From the NCBI GenBank assembly GCA_037445555.1, contig JBBIKG010000019.1, positions 1 through 64,000 on the forward strand: a DNA stretch of 64,000 nucleotides, given 5' to 3'. The notes beneath the pieces are model-generated. The model did no database searches. It was not told where the DNA came from and saw nothing but the letters and a program-made list of their open reading frames with translations. Source of the DNA: JAAYJT01 sp037445555 (GTDB lineage: Bacteria > Bacteroidota > Bacteroidia > Bacteroidales > JAAYJT01). Positions within the stretch are counted from its first letter, which is position 1, and each line of letters begins with the position of its first letter. Shown here in pieces: positions 38,584 to 47,856 of this stretch. Made by a program: the position numbers and the translations under genes.

Positions 38584-40494
38584 TTACTTTTCTTTACCGC
38601 CTAAAATCTGTAGGGCTTCGCGATAAATTCCTTCTGCATCGAAACCGCATTCCCGGTGAAGTTCTTCTACAGTGCCTTGCTCGATGAAACGATCAGGCAC
38701 ACCCAACCTTCTTAACGTGGCCGAGTAACCGTGCTGTGACAGAAATTCCAGCACCGCGCTTCCCAGTCCTCCAATCACGGTACCGTCCTCAACAGTAATT
38801 AGTTTATCATGCTTGGAGCACACTTCATGCAGAAGTTTTTCGTCAAGTGGCTTTAGGAAGCGCATATCATAATGAGCCATATGGATGCCCTTTTCTCTCA
38901 GGCTATGGATGACCTGACCTGCATAATTACCCACATGTCCGATGGTCAGTAAAGCCAGGTCGGAGCCATCCGCCATTTTGCGGCCCGTACCCACTTTGAC
39001 CAGACTGAAAGGTTGTTGCCATTCTAAAGTCACACCCCTTCCTTTTGGGTAGCGAATCACGAACGGGCCTGCAGGCTTTGTTTGCGCAGTATACATAAGA
39101 TTTCGCAGTTCTACCTCATTCATTGGTGATGCAATAATCATGTTGGGTACAGCCCTGAAATAGGCAAGGTCGTACACTCCATGGTGCGTGGCTCCGTCTT
39201 CTCCTACCAGTCCTCCGCGATCGAGACAAAAAACCACGGGTAGGTTTTGCAACGCCACATCGTGTATCACCTGATCGTATCCGCGCTGCATAAAGCTCGA
39301 ATAGATATTGCAAAAAGGTGTCATTCCAGATACAGCTAACCCTGCGGAAAACGTTACGGCATGTTGTTCGGCAATACCGACATCAAACACGCGTTCGGGC
39401 ATTTTGGCCTGCATATAAGTAAGAGAACATCCTGTTGTCATGGCAGGGGTAATTCCCACGATGGATGGATTTTCTCTGGCAAGTTCGAGTATGGTTTTCC
39501 CAAATACAACCTGATACTTCGGAGGTTGAACGGTAGTACAGTTATCGATCAGCTCGCCTGTGTCCTTATCAAACTGCCCCGGAGCATGAAAAGTTACTTT
39601 GTCTCTTTCGGCCGGAATATATCCTTTCCCTTTCACAGTAAGAACATGCAGGAGTTTTGGGCCTGGTATGTTTTTCAGGTCTCGGAGCAGGTGTGTCAAC
39701 CTTACAATATCATGACCGTCGACCGGACCAAAATATCTCATATTGAATGCTTCAAACAGGTTACTCCGGTTGAAGATGGTGGTTTTTAGCGCATTGCCGA
39801 GTTGTTTGACAATGGCCCGTGAATTTTTCCCATAGTCTGAATTACCCCCTAACAGCCTCCAGATGCTGTCGCGAAATCGATTATAAGCTTTTGAGGTGAC
39901 AATGTTGGTTAAGGATTCTTTCATTGCCCCCACATTATAATCAATGGCGATTCCATTGTCATTAAGGATAACCAGTAAATTCGATCCGGAAACTCCGGCG
40001 TTGTTGAGCGCCTCCAGTGCCATTCCGCCTGTCATACTGCCATCACCAATCACAGCAATATGATAACGGTTGGGGTTCTGATTCAGCCGGGAAGCGATCG
40101 CCATGCCAAGGGCCGCTGAAATAGAAGTGGATGAATGGCCTGTGCCGAAAGCGTCATAAGGGCTTTCAGATATCCGTGGAAATCCGCTTATACCCTTGTA
40201 TTGGCGGTTTGTATGAAACACTGTGCGCCGGCCTGTAAGTATTTTGTGGGCATAGGCCTGGTGGCCCACATCCCAAATCAATTTATCATCCGGAGTATTA
40301 AAAATATAATGCAAAGCAATGGTGAGTTCGACCACTCCAAGGCCGGCGCCCAGATGCCCGGGTGAAGTGCTGACCACATCAATAATGAATTGCCTTACCT
40401 CATTGGCCAGTAAGCCTAACTGTTCAACGCTCAGGCATCGCAGGTCGGCAGGATCGTTTATTTTTGAAAGTAGCTGATAATCATTTATATTCAT
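38584..40494 (-). CDS. dxs: 1-deoxy-D-xylulose-5-phosphate synthase
   Basis: Entry enzyme of the MEP pathway: pyruvate plus glyceraldehyde 3-phosphate to DXP, thiamine diphosphate dependent. The 636-residue translation shows IWDVGHQAYAHK, the TPP motif GDGSMTGGMALEALNNAG and the substrate segment GEDGATHHGVYDL, with a transketolase C-terminal domain at the end. It is convergent with dxr-rseP, with only three bases between stop codons. Confidence 0.97.
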   Translation of the reverse strand: MNINDYQLLSKINDPADLRCLSVEQLGLLANEVRQFIIDVVSTSPGHLGAGLGVVELTIALHYIFNTPDDKLIWDVGHQAYAHKILTGRRTVFHTNRQYKGISGFPRISESPYDAFGTGHSSTSISAALGMAIASRLNQNPNRYHIAVIGDGSMTGGMALEALNNAGVSGSNLLVILNDNGIAIDYNVGAMKESLTNIVTSKAYNRFRDSIWRLLGGNSDYGKNSRAIVKQLGNALKTTIFNRSNLFEAFNMRYFGPVDGHDIVRLTHLLRDLKNIPGPKLLHVLTVKGKGYIPAERDKVTFHAPGQFDKDTGELIDNCTTVQPPKYQVVFGKTILELARENPSIVGITPAMTTGCSLTYMQAKMPERVFDVGIAEQHAVTFSAGLAVSGMTPFCNIYSSFMQRGYDQVIHDVALQNLPVVFCLDRGGLVGEDGATHHGVYDLAYFRAVPNMIIASPMNEVELRNLMYTAQTKPAGPFVIRYPKGRGVTLEWQQPFSLVKVGTGRKMADGSDLALLTIGHVGNYAGQVIHSLREKGIHMAHYDMRFLKPLDEKLLHEVCSKHDKLITVEDGTVIGGLGSAVLEFLSQHGYSATLRRLGVPDRFIEQGTVEELHRECGFDAEGIYREALQILGGKEK

Positions 40495-40590
40495 ATTCGG
40501 TTTCGCGTCATTCTTTGGTGGAAAACATTATCGCAAAATGCAGGATGGCTGAAAAATTAAAACGTAAAATGGTCTAGAAATGTTACTGTT

Positions 40591-41511
40591 TCAGGCATTT
40601 ATTTTCTCGTGCAAAGATTTGAATCCTTCCCCAAGAATTTCGGATGCATCCATCACGGTGAGGAATGCTTTAGGATCGATGGTATGGATATGCTCTTCGA
40701 GAATTGCCAGCTCACGGCGACTCAGAACCGTGAAAATTATTGTTTTCTCAGCCCCGTTATACATACCTTTTCCCGGAATATAAGTACCCCCGCGGTTCAG
40801 ATCGTTTATGATTTTATCACGTATTTCTTCGTACCGGTCGCTGATGATCATAAGTGTTTTATCATATCCGACACCCTGCAATACAATATCAATGGTTTTA
40901 CCAGTGATGTAAATGACTATCCAGCTGTATAGGGGAATTTTCCAGTCGCCGAAAGCAACAAGGCCTAGCATTACAATGGCCGAGTCAACATAAATTAGCA
41001 GCTGGCCCAACGGAAGCCGGGTGTATTTTGCCAGTATCATGGCCACTATATCGCTGCCACCGCTGGTGGCTTTTGATTTAAAAATTAAACCGAGTCCGAA
41101 ACCCACGAGTAATCCGCCAAAGATCGACGACAAAAGAACATCGTCAGGCACAAGAGGGGCCTCGCCCCACCAGTGGGTGATAAAATCCATGAAAGCTGAG
41201 GTAAGCACAAACCCGACTATGGTCTTAACACCAAAACGTGGCCCAAGTATCCTTAGCCCCAGGATTGTCAGCGGAATGTTAAGTATCAATCCTGTCAATC
41301 CAATGGGCAGTCCGCCGGGCGCCCAAAAAAACACGCCTTTCGTGAGGTGATGAATCACGATGGATATTCCGTACACACCTCCCGGTACAATGCGGTTGGG
41401 CGAAATAAAAAAGACAAAACCCGCAGCCAGGATAAACGAACCGATGACAATCAACCCGTAATGGATGAACCATTTGCGGCTGAAAGGTTTTTCAATAATC
41501 AGGAAAGACAT
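40591..41511 (-). CDS. YitT family membrane protein (DUF161/DUF2179)
   Basis: A 306-residue protein with about five transmembrane helices in the first 220 residues (from IVIGSFILAAGFVFFI) followed by a soluble DUF2179 domain (about 220-300) that carries IFTVLSRRELAILEEHIHTI. Function is unknown; related proteins are annotated YitT. The segment GGSDIVAMIL is conserved. A single-gene unit between dxs and the T9SS operon. Confidence 0.85.
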   Translation of the reverse strand: MSFLIIEKPFSRKWFIHYGLIVIGSFILAAGFVFFISPNRIVPGGVYGISIVIHHLTKGVFFWAPGGLPIGLTGLILNIPLTILGLRILGPRFGVKTIVGFVLTSAFMDFITHWWGEAPLVPDDVLLSSIFGGLLVGFGLGLIFKSKATSGGSDIVAMILAKYTRLPLGQLLIYVDSAIVMLGLVAFGDWKIPLYSWIVIYITGKTIDIVLQGVGYDKTLMIISDRYEEIRDKIINDLNRGGTYIPGKGMYNGAEKTIIFTVLSRRELAILEEHIHTIDPKAFLTVMDASEILGEGFKSLHEKINA

Positions 41512-41662
41512 GATACTTTTTTAACCTTACCTTTGTATTGGCCGGCAAAATTACAGATTTTGCACGCCACATCAGGCTTGTTGCACAATAAATGCCCGCG
41601 GATTGTGTTAATGTCTATTACAATAAGATATCGGATTCTGAATTACATGTCGCTGAATCCGT

Positions 41663-41670
41663 TATTTTTG
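41663..41670 (+). promoter_or_regulatory. -7 box (TATTTTTG) upstream of porP
   Basis: TATTTTTG, 89 bases before the porP ATG. It is the best promoter-like match for the porP-gldKLMN transcription unit. Confidence 0.4.
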
Positions 41671-41759
41671 CATAAAATACATAGTGGACTCATTTAATAA
41701 AACAGCAAAGCGTCAGAAAAACAATAGATCTGTTTTGTTTTGTTAAAACTAATTTATTA

Positions 41760-42719
41760 ATGAACTTCCCTAGATTTTTTGTTTTTCTTGTTAGTATGAT
41801 TGCATGCGGCTCCACCGTATTAGCACAACAGGAGCCTCAGTTCAGTCAGAACATGTTTAATCAGCTATTCGTCAACCCCGGGCATGCCGGCATGAATAAT
41901 GCCATTTGTGTCACAGGTCTGATGAGGCAGCAGTGGGTGGGATTTGTCGATGCCGAGGGCAACAGGCTTTCGCCCGAAACATTTCTGTTTGCGGCCGATG
42001 CACTGGTCCCTGTGCTGAAGGGAGGAGTTGGCGGAGTTGTGGTGCAGGATAAGATCGGGTATTACACCACCAATAGTGTGAAGTTGAGTTATTCTTATCA
42101 TAAACTGATCAGCGATGGTACATTAGGTATGGGTATTCAGCTTGGATTTGACAACCATCTGCTGGATGCCGGAAAGTTTAAACCGATTGACGATACCGAT
42201 CCTATACTGAGTAAACTGAAAGGCAGCGATCTCAGCAATATGATGTTTGACCTGGGCATGGGACTGTATTATCAAAAACCAGGAAGGTATTACGTCGGAT
42301 TCTCTGCCACTCGTCTTCTGCAAAGCAGCAAGCAGATAGGTCAGGAAAGCGGTATGAACATCAACTACCGGAGGCATTATTTCTTAAGTGCAGGTTACCA
42401 CCTGAGGCTTGGCGGAGATCAGAAAGTGGAACTAACACCTTCTCTTTTTGTTAAGTCTGACGGTGCAACTGTGCAGGCCGATGTCAATGCCCTGATGTCG
42501 TTTAACCAGAAATTTTGGGGCGGTATGAGTTTTCGCCCCCAGGATGCTATTGTGCTTATGTTTGGCTTTTCCCTGAACGAACTTCGAATCGGGTACTCTT
42601 ACGATGTGCCTGTTTCGGCCGTAGGAGCTTCAGGCAGCCATGAGGTATTCCTGAGTTATTGTTTCAGGATTGAAGTGGATAAAATCAAGAAAAGCTATAG
42701 AAACCCACGTTATTTGTAA
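41760..42719 (+). CDS. porP: PorP/SprF family type IX secretion outer-membrane protein
   Basis: A 319-residue outer-membrane beta-barrel protein with signal peptide (about 1-22, ending VLAQQ). The N-terminal QEPQFSQNMFNQLFVNPGHAG matches the PorP/SprF hallmark QFSQYMFNxLxxNPAYAG. The rest is alternating barrel strands and a typical terminal aromatic residue pattern. In P. gingivalis PorP heads the porPKLMN operon, and its homologues serve T9SS secretion or surface attachment. Here it is first of five genes in the same order. Confidence 0.92.
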   Translation: MNFPRFFVFLVSMIACGSTVLAQQEPQFSQNMFNQLFVNPGHAGMNNAICVTGLMRQQWVGFVDAEGNRLSPETFLFAADALVPVLKGGVGGVVVQDKIGYYTTNSVKLSYSYHKLISDGTLGMGIQLGFDNHLLDAGKFKPIDDTDPILSKLKGSDLSNMMFDLGMGLYYQKPGRYYVGFSATRLLQSSKQIGQESGMNINYRRHYFLSAGYHLRLGGDQKVELTPSLFVKSDGATVQADVNALMSFNQKFWGGMSFRPQDAIVLMFGFSLNELRIGYSYDVPVSAVGASGSHEVFLSYCFRIEVDKIKKSYRNPRYL

Positions 42720-42728
42720 CGAAAGCTT

Positions 42729-42736
42729 TAATTTTG
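42729..42736 (+). promoter_or_regulatory. Internal -7 box (TAATTTTG) before gldK
   Basis: TAATTTTG lies 10 bases after the porP stop and 69 before the gldK ATG. It could give gldKLMN a second, porP-independent promoter. No -33 TTG at ideal spacing. Confidence 0.35.
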
Positions 42737-42805
42737 CCGGCTTGTTTTTCAGGCCAATAATAAACCAGCTACGTATATCGTTATTTGCAATAAATAGGTA
42801 TATCG

Positions 42806-44161
42806 ATGAAAAGACTAATTTTCTACTTCGCCGGACTTCTCTTACTGGGCAGTTGCAGCAACTTCGGCAAAGGCGAATTGATAGGCGTAACCAATCGACC
42901 GCGATTTTACCAGCCCGATCCGTATGGCATGGCCTATGTACCCATGGGGTCATTTACCATGGGGGTCGGTGATGAAGATGTTGCCGGATCGCTTGATTTC
43001 CAGCCAAAAAGGGTGTCGGTTTCTGCCTTCTATATGGATGAGACCGAAATCACCAACAATGAATACCGGCAGTTTGTGAACTGGGTTCGCGATTCCATCG
43101 CCAGATCCAAACTAGGAGAGGCTATGCCTGAAGTTTACCTGATCGAACAAAACAAAAAAACACGCGAGGTGTATGATCCGCCCATCCTGAACTGGTCAAA
43201 GCCCATTAAATGGAATGGCGAGCAGGAACGCGAATTACTTGCTGACATGTATCTACCTGAACATGAAAGATATTTCCGCCGCAAGCAGATTGACACTCGA
43301 AAATTGTTTTACGAATACTACTGGGTCGACCTGCGTGCCGCCGCCTCAAAGCAATATGGTGCGGGTGACGCCAAAAATGCATCCTTTGCCAACCGCCCTC
43401 AGGGAATGAACGACCGGTCGGTCTACGTCAGAAAAGAAACCATCAACATCTACCCCGATACCCTGGTGTGGATTCACGACTACGCCTATTCATTCAACGA
43501 CCCCCTCGCCGAAAACTATTTCTGGCACCCGGCTTTTGACAACTATCCTGTAGTTGGGGTTAACTGGCGCCAAGCCAAGGCGTTTGCCATTTGGCGCACC
43601 CAATACCTTTCGGCTTATCTTTCAAGCAAAAACCAAGCTACGGTAATGGATTTCAGATTGCCCACAGAGGCAGAATGGGAATGGGCAGCACGAGGCGGCA
43701 ACGAACTTAGCCCTTACCCTTGGGGCGGGCCATATCTGCGCAATGAAAAAGGTTGCTTTATCGCTAACTTCAAACCACTGAGAGGCGATTATCCTGCCGA
43801 CGGCGGGTTGGCAACCATCGTTGTAGCACACTATCCCCCGAACGATTTCGGGCTGTATGATATGGCTGGCAATGTGGCCGAATGGACGGTAGATGCTTAT
43901 CACAACTCGGCATACAATTTCACCTGGGACATGAACCCGTCATATACCTACAATGCCAAAGAAACAGACCCGCCAGTGCTTAAGCGCAAAGTAGTCAGGG
44001 GCGGTTCGTGGAAAGATATTTCATATTACCTGCAAACCACCACCCGAGCATACGAATACCAGGATACCGCTAAATCATACATTGGTTTCCGAAATGTTCA
44101 GGGATTCCTTGGCCGCCAGAAAGGCGACAGGCCCCGGCGTGCGTCCCGAATATATAACTAA
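42806..44161 (+). CDS. gldK: GldK/PorK type IX secretion ring lipoprotein
   Basis: A 451-residue lipoprotein (lipobox LGSC, Cys17) with a formylglycine-generating-enzyme-like (FGE-sulfatase) domain. Landmarks are MAYVPMGSFTMG, DETEITNNEYRQF, RLPTEAEWEWAARGG, GLYDMAGNVAEW and RGGSWKD. GldK/PorK forms the periplasmic ring of the T9SS with GldN/PorN under the outer membrane. Catalytic FGE activity is not expected for the T9SS members. Second gene of the T9SS operon, 43 bases before gldL. Confidence 0.96.
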   Translation: MKRLIFYFAGLLLLGSCSNFGKGELIGVTNRPRFYQPDPYGMAYVPMGSFTMGVGDEDVAGSLDFQPKRVSVSAFYMDETEITNNEYRQFVNWVRDSIARSKLGEAMPEVYLIEQNKKTREVYDPPILNWSKPIKWNGEQERELLADMYLPEHERYFRRKQIDTRKLFYEYYWVDLRAAASKQYGAGDAKNASFANRPQGMNDRSVYVRKETINIYPDTLVWIHDYAYSFNDPLAENYFWHPAFDNYPVVGVNWRQAKAFAIWRTQYLSAYLSSKNQATVMDFRLPTEAEWEWAARGGNELSPYPWGGPYLRNEKGCFIANFKPLRGDYPADGGLATIVVAHYPPNDFGLYDMAGNVAEWTVDAYHNSAYNFTWDMNPSYTYNAKETDPPVLKRKVVRGGSWKDISYYLQTTTRAYEYQDTAKSYIGFRNVQGFLGRQKGDRPRRASRIYN

Positions 44162-44204
44162 ATATTTTTAAGTTTCGAAATAAATCCGTTTAATTTTTCT
44201 CGAT

Positions 44205-45251
44205 ATGGGTATATCAGCTTTAGTTCGCAGTAGAGGTTTCAGAAATTTTATGTCGAAACTCTATGGATGGGGTGCCTCAATAGTTATCCTTGGGGCCCTG
44301 TTTAAAATTAATCACTATACGGGAGCCAACGAAATGCTTCTGATAGGACTTGGCACCGAAGCCATCATCTTTTTCTTCTCGGCGTTTGAGCCACCACATG
44401 TCGAACCCGACTGGAGTCTGGTTTATCCCGAGCTCGGACATATGTACCATGAAGAAATGGGTGCTAAGGCTGCCATCAGTTCAAAGGCCCGCCCTTCAGG
44501 ATCGAGCCTCACAAACGAGTTGGACAGACTGCTTGAAGAAGCCAAGGTAGGTCCGGAGCTCTTATCGAGCCTGGGCGAAGGCCTGCGTAAATTGAGCGAA
44601 AACACCAATCGGCTTGGCAATATGTCGTCGGCTGCCGTGGCCAGTGATGAGTTTATTAACAGCATGAAAGCAGCCGCCAACTCGGTAGAAAAAATGGCAG
44701 AGTCATCAAAAAAATCTGCACAGGTATTTGAGCAGGATGCAACTGCCAGTCAGGAATACATCCAGCATGTGCGTCAGGCATCTGATAATCTGGCTCAGCT
44801 TGGCACAATTTACAACCAAGCAGGCAATACAATTAAGACCGACCTGGCAGCCAGCAAGGAATTTGCCGATGCGCTAAGGCTCGCCACGCAGTCAACCAAT
44901 GAGTTAAGAGAAAAATACACCCGCTCGGCAGAGCACATCAGTCAATCGGCTGAAAATATTGACATAAACAAATCGGATACCGAGGCCTACAACCTTCAGA
45001 TTAAGAAAATATCCTCCAACCTTTCGGCACTGAATACTGCATATGAAATGCAACTTCAAAGTATGCAGCAGCAAGTGGATGCCGGTACCCGGATTCAGTC
45101 ATCCGTCAATCAACTTCTCGGAAACATTAACCAGACAGCCGAAAACATGAACAAATACAGGGAAGAGGTTGATGCCCTGACACGTAAAATTGCTGCGCTG
45201 AACAGTGTGTATGGCAATATGCTTACTGCAATGAATGTAAACATTAAATAG
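44205..45251 (+). CDS. gldL: GldL/PorL T9SS motor protein
   Basis: A 348-residue inner-membrane protein with two transmembrane helices near the N-terminus (about 16-60) that with GldM forms the proton-driven motor of the T9SS. Conserved residues include GWGASIVILGALFKINHY and the FFFSAFEPPH segment; a conserved helix-2 Glu (LGLGTEAI) is present. The long C-terminal part (90-348) is Ala/Ser/Asn-rich coiled coil. Third gene of the operon. Confidence 0.94.
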   Translation: MGISALVRSRGFRNFMSKLYGWGASIVILGALFKINHYTGANEMLLIGLGTEAIIFFFSAFEPPHVEPDWSLVYPELGHMYHEEMGAKAAISSKARPSGSSLTNELDRLLEEAKVGPELLSSLGEGLRKLSENTNRLGNMSSAAVASDEFINSMKAAANSVEKMAESSKKSAQVFEQDATASQEYIQHVRQASDNLAQLGTIYNQAGNTIKTDLAASKEFADALRLATQSTNELREKYTRSAEHISQSAENIDINKSDTEAYNLQIKKISSNLSALNTAYEMQLQSMQQQVDAGTRIQSSVNQLLGNINQTAENMNKYREEVDALTRKIAALNSVYGNMLTAMNVNIK

Positions 45252-45297
45252 TGATACTCTGATAGAGCTGTAAGTCCGATTCAAAAACATTCAGAAT

Positions 45298-46887
45298 ATG
45301 CCCGCATACAAAGAGACACCGCGACAAAAAATGATTGCCATGATGTACCTCGTACTCACGGCGTTGCTGGCACTCAACGTTTCTGTCGAGGTGCTGGAGG
45401 CATTTGTTGTGGTAAACGACAGCATGGAGGCCACCAACCAAAACTTCGCCAACAAGATTGAAGGCACGTACTACAAGTTTGAACAGCAAAATACGCTAAA
45501 CCGTTCCAAGGTCGGCCCCTATTACGATAAAGCTTTACAGGCAAAAAAGCTTTCGGAAGATTTGATTGTATATCTGCATAAGGTGAAACGCGAAGTAATT
45601 TCGAGGTCAGAAAGAATTACACCCGAACAGGCAGATACTATCCCCTTGCGTCAACTGAAAACCAAGGACAAATACGACGAAAGCACCAATTATTTTATTG
45701 GCAACAGCCAGGACGGTTCGGGCGGAGAAGCCAGAGTACTGAGAAACAAAATTATTGATTTTAAGAATAATATCCTGGAAGTGGTTGACCCGTCCGAACG
45801 TGATAAGATTAAGATAGGACTGGACACAGACGGGCCTTTTTATGACAAGAGCGGCAAGGCACAGAACTGGGAGATGCAGTTTTTCTATCACACCATCCTT
45901 GCTGCCAACGTTACGTTTATCAATAAACTGATCAACGAAGTGCAAAACGCCGAATATGATGTAATAAACCATTTATACGCATCCATTGATGCCGAAAGCT
46001 TTAAGTTTGACCAGATCGAGGCAAAGGTTATCCCATCAAGCAGCTATGTCTTTCTTGGCGACAAATATGAAGCCGAAATTCTTGTGGCAGCCTATGACTC
46101 AAAAACAAATCCCAATGTGCTTATTGTGGATGGAGCTGACCGTGTCAATGATCAGAATATCAGGGGTGCGCGGCCTGTGGCCGGGAAAGACGGAGTGGTA
46201 AAAATCTCCATGCCGGCTACCAGCGAGGGTCTGAAGCGTTACGCTGGGGTCATCCGGGTTCCAACTCCTACCGGCGAGGTTATGGCTTACCCGTTCAAGC
46301 ATGAATACCTGGTAGCCCCTCCTTCTGTCACCGTATCAGCCACCAAAATGAATGTGTTTTATATCGGGGTTGATAATCCTGTATCTATCTCGGTTGGCGG
46401 CATGGCCGACAGCCAGATCCAGCCAAGTATTTCCGTAGGGACAATCCGCCGGGTGGGCAACGAGTGGATAGTGAGGGTTCCTGAAGCCCAGAGAGCAGTT
46501 ATCAATGTGGTAGCCGATGGACGTAATATGGGCTCAACCGAATTCAGGGTGAAGCGAGTGCCAAACCCCACTCCGATGATTGCCGGAATTGAAAGCGGAA
46601 TGATAGACAAAGGACGTTTACTGGTAGCCTCTGCCATCATACCCACCATGCCTGCTGATTTTGAATTCGATCTTAACTTTCAGATTGTTTCTTTCACTTT
46701 TGTAGCAACGCGTTCAGGCGGAGACATCTATACCTACGAAACCCGTGGCAATCAGCTCACTACCCAAATGAGATCCTATATTGAAAATATGCGCAGAGGA
46801 GAAAAAATCTGGCTCGAAAACATTATCGCAACCGGACCTGACGGTGCGCGCCGCCCTCTCGGAACCATAAGCCTAACCATTCAGTAA
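45298..46887 (+). CDS. gldM: GldM/PorM T9SS motor shaft protein
   Basis: A 529-residue protein with one N-terminal transmembrane helix (ETPRQKMIAMMYLVLTALLA...) followed by periplasmic domains D1-D4. The N-terminus through LNVSVEVLEAF is the family hallmark. GldM spans the periplasm and carries GldL-generated torque to the GldKN ring. Normal in length. It lies 46 bases after gldL and 24 before gldN. Confidence 0.96.
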   Translation: MPAYKETPRQKMIAMMYLVLTALLALNVSVEVLEAFVVVNDSMEATNQNFANKIEGTYYKFEQQNTLNRSKVGPYYDKALQAKKLSEDLIVYLHKVKREVISRSERITPEQADTIPLRQLKTKDKYDESTNYFIGNSQDGSGGEARVLRNKIIDFKNNILEVVDPSERDKIKIGLDTDGPFYDKSGKAQNWEMQFFYHTILAANVTFINKLINEVQNAEYDVINHLYASIDAESFKFDQIEAKVIPSSSYVFLGDKYEAEILVAAYDSKTNPNVLIVDGADRVNDQNIRGARPVAGKDGVVKISMPATSEGLKRYAGVIRVPTPTGEVMAYPFKHEYLVAPPSVTVSATKMNVFYIGVDNPVSISVGGMADSQIQPSISVGTIRRVGNEWIVRVPEAQRAVINVVADGRNMGSTEFRVKRVPNPTPMIAGIESGMIDKGRLLVASAIIPTMPADFEFDLNFQIVSFTFVATRSGGDIYTYETRGNQLTTQMRSYIENMRRGEKIWLENIIATGPDGARRPLGTISLTIQ

Positions 46888-46911
46888 CAATACCTTCAAT
46901 TTCATCATACA

Positions 46912-47769
46912 ATGAAAAACAAAGTGCTTGCCTCACTATTAATGATAATCTGCCTGGCTTTCAGTATTGCGACAGAAGCGCAGATTCGCAACACCACCCC
47001 CCGGGATGCGGTATATGACAAGCAGCACATGGCCGATAATTCGCCCATCCCCTACCCATATGTGCGCGAAGCCGATGTAGTGTGGGCAAAACGCGTATGG
47101 CGAATGATAGACCTTCGCGAAAAAATGAACCAGCCCTTTTACTACCCCGAAGTTGCCCAGAAAGACTGGCGCAGCCTGGTAACAGTGCTCATGGACGCTC
47201 TCAAGGAAGGAAACGTCACCGCCTATGATGCTTCTGCCCCCACAGATGAATTTCTGGTGCCGCTCAACTACAAGGAATTGATAAAGCGCATGCAGCGTAT
47301 CGATACTTTGCGTCTGCAGAGGCCCTACCCCCCATACGCAAGCTACGACACCATCATCCGTAAAGAGTTCAGGTCATCTGACATCAAACGCTTCCGTATC
47401 AAGGAGGATTGGTTCTTTGACAAACAGCGTTCGGTGATGGAAGTAAGAATACTCGGAATCTGCCCTGTGCGTGACAGCTATGACGAACGCGGAGAATTCA
47501 GGGGATACGAACCTTTGTTCTGGGTGTACTTTCCCGAAGCCCGGCCTGTATTGGCTAAAGCAGAGGTATTTAACCGGCGGAATGATGCCCAGCGCCTTTC
47601 ATATGACGATGTATTTATGCGCAGACTCTTTGCGAGTGTCGTCTACAAAGAGAACAACGAATTTGACCGACAGATAGGCGACTACGCTACCGGCCTTGAT
47701 GCTCTGCTCGAATCGGAACGCATTAAAAAGGAAATTTTTATGTGGGAGTCTGATCTTTGGCAATACTAG
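46912..47769 (+). CDS. gldN: GldN/PorN T9SS ring protein
   Basis: A 285-residue periplasmic protein with signal peptide (about 1-24, cleaved near TEAQ) that pairs with GldK to form the outer ring. The ADVVWAKRVWRMIDLREKMNQPFYYP segment, given here in part as VVWAKRVWRMIDLREKMN, and KEDWFFDKQRS with GICPV are conserved. Last gene of the operon; a strong terminator follows after 22 bases. Confidence 0.95.
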   Translation: MKNKVLASLLMIICLAFSIATEAQIRNTTPRDAVYDKQHMADNSPIPYPYVREADVVWAKRVWRMIDLREKMNQPFYYPEVAQKDWRSLVTVLMDALKEGNVTAYDASAPTDEFLVPLNYKELIKRMQRIDTLRLQRPYPPYASYDTIIRKEFRSSDIKRFRIKEDWFFDKQRSVMEVRILGICPVRDSYDERGEFRGYEPLFWVYFPEARPVLAKAEVFNRRNDAQRLSYDDVFMRRLFASVVYKENNEFDRQIGDYATGLDALLESERIKKEIFMWESDLWQY

Positions 47770-47791
47770 GATCGCGTAACATTAAACTTAC

Positions 47792-47820
47792 AAATGCCTC
47801 CATAACCGGGGGCATTTTTT
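47792..47820 (+). terminator. Rho-independent terminator of the porP-gldKLMN operon
   Basis: AAATGCCTCC (47792-47801), loop ATAACC, GGGGGCATTT (47808-47817) with one G-T pair, followed by TTT and, after a G, four more T. It begins 22 bases after the gldN stop. Confidence 0.85.
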
Positions 47821-47826
47821 GTTTTA

Positions 47827-47834
47827 TATTTTTG
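47827..47834 (+). promoter_or_regulatory. -7 box (TATTTTTG) of recG
   Basis: TATTTTTG, 22 bases before the recG ATG and 6 bases after the preceding terminator. No -33 TTG was checked in at the ideal position. Confidence 0.5.
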
Positions 47835-47856
47835 CAATACCTTCCGGTAGCCACTC

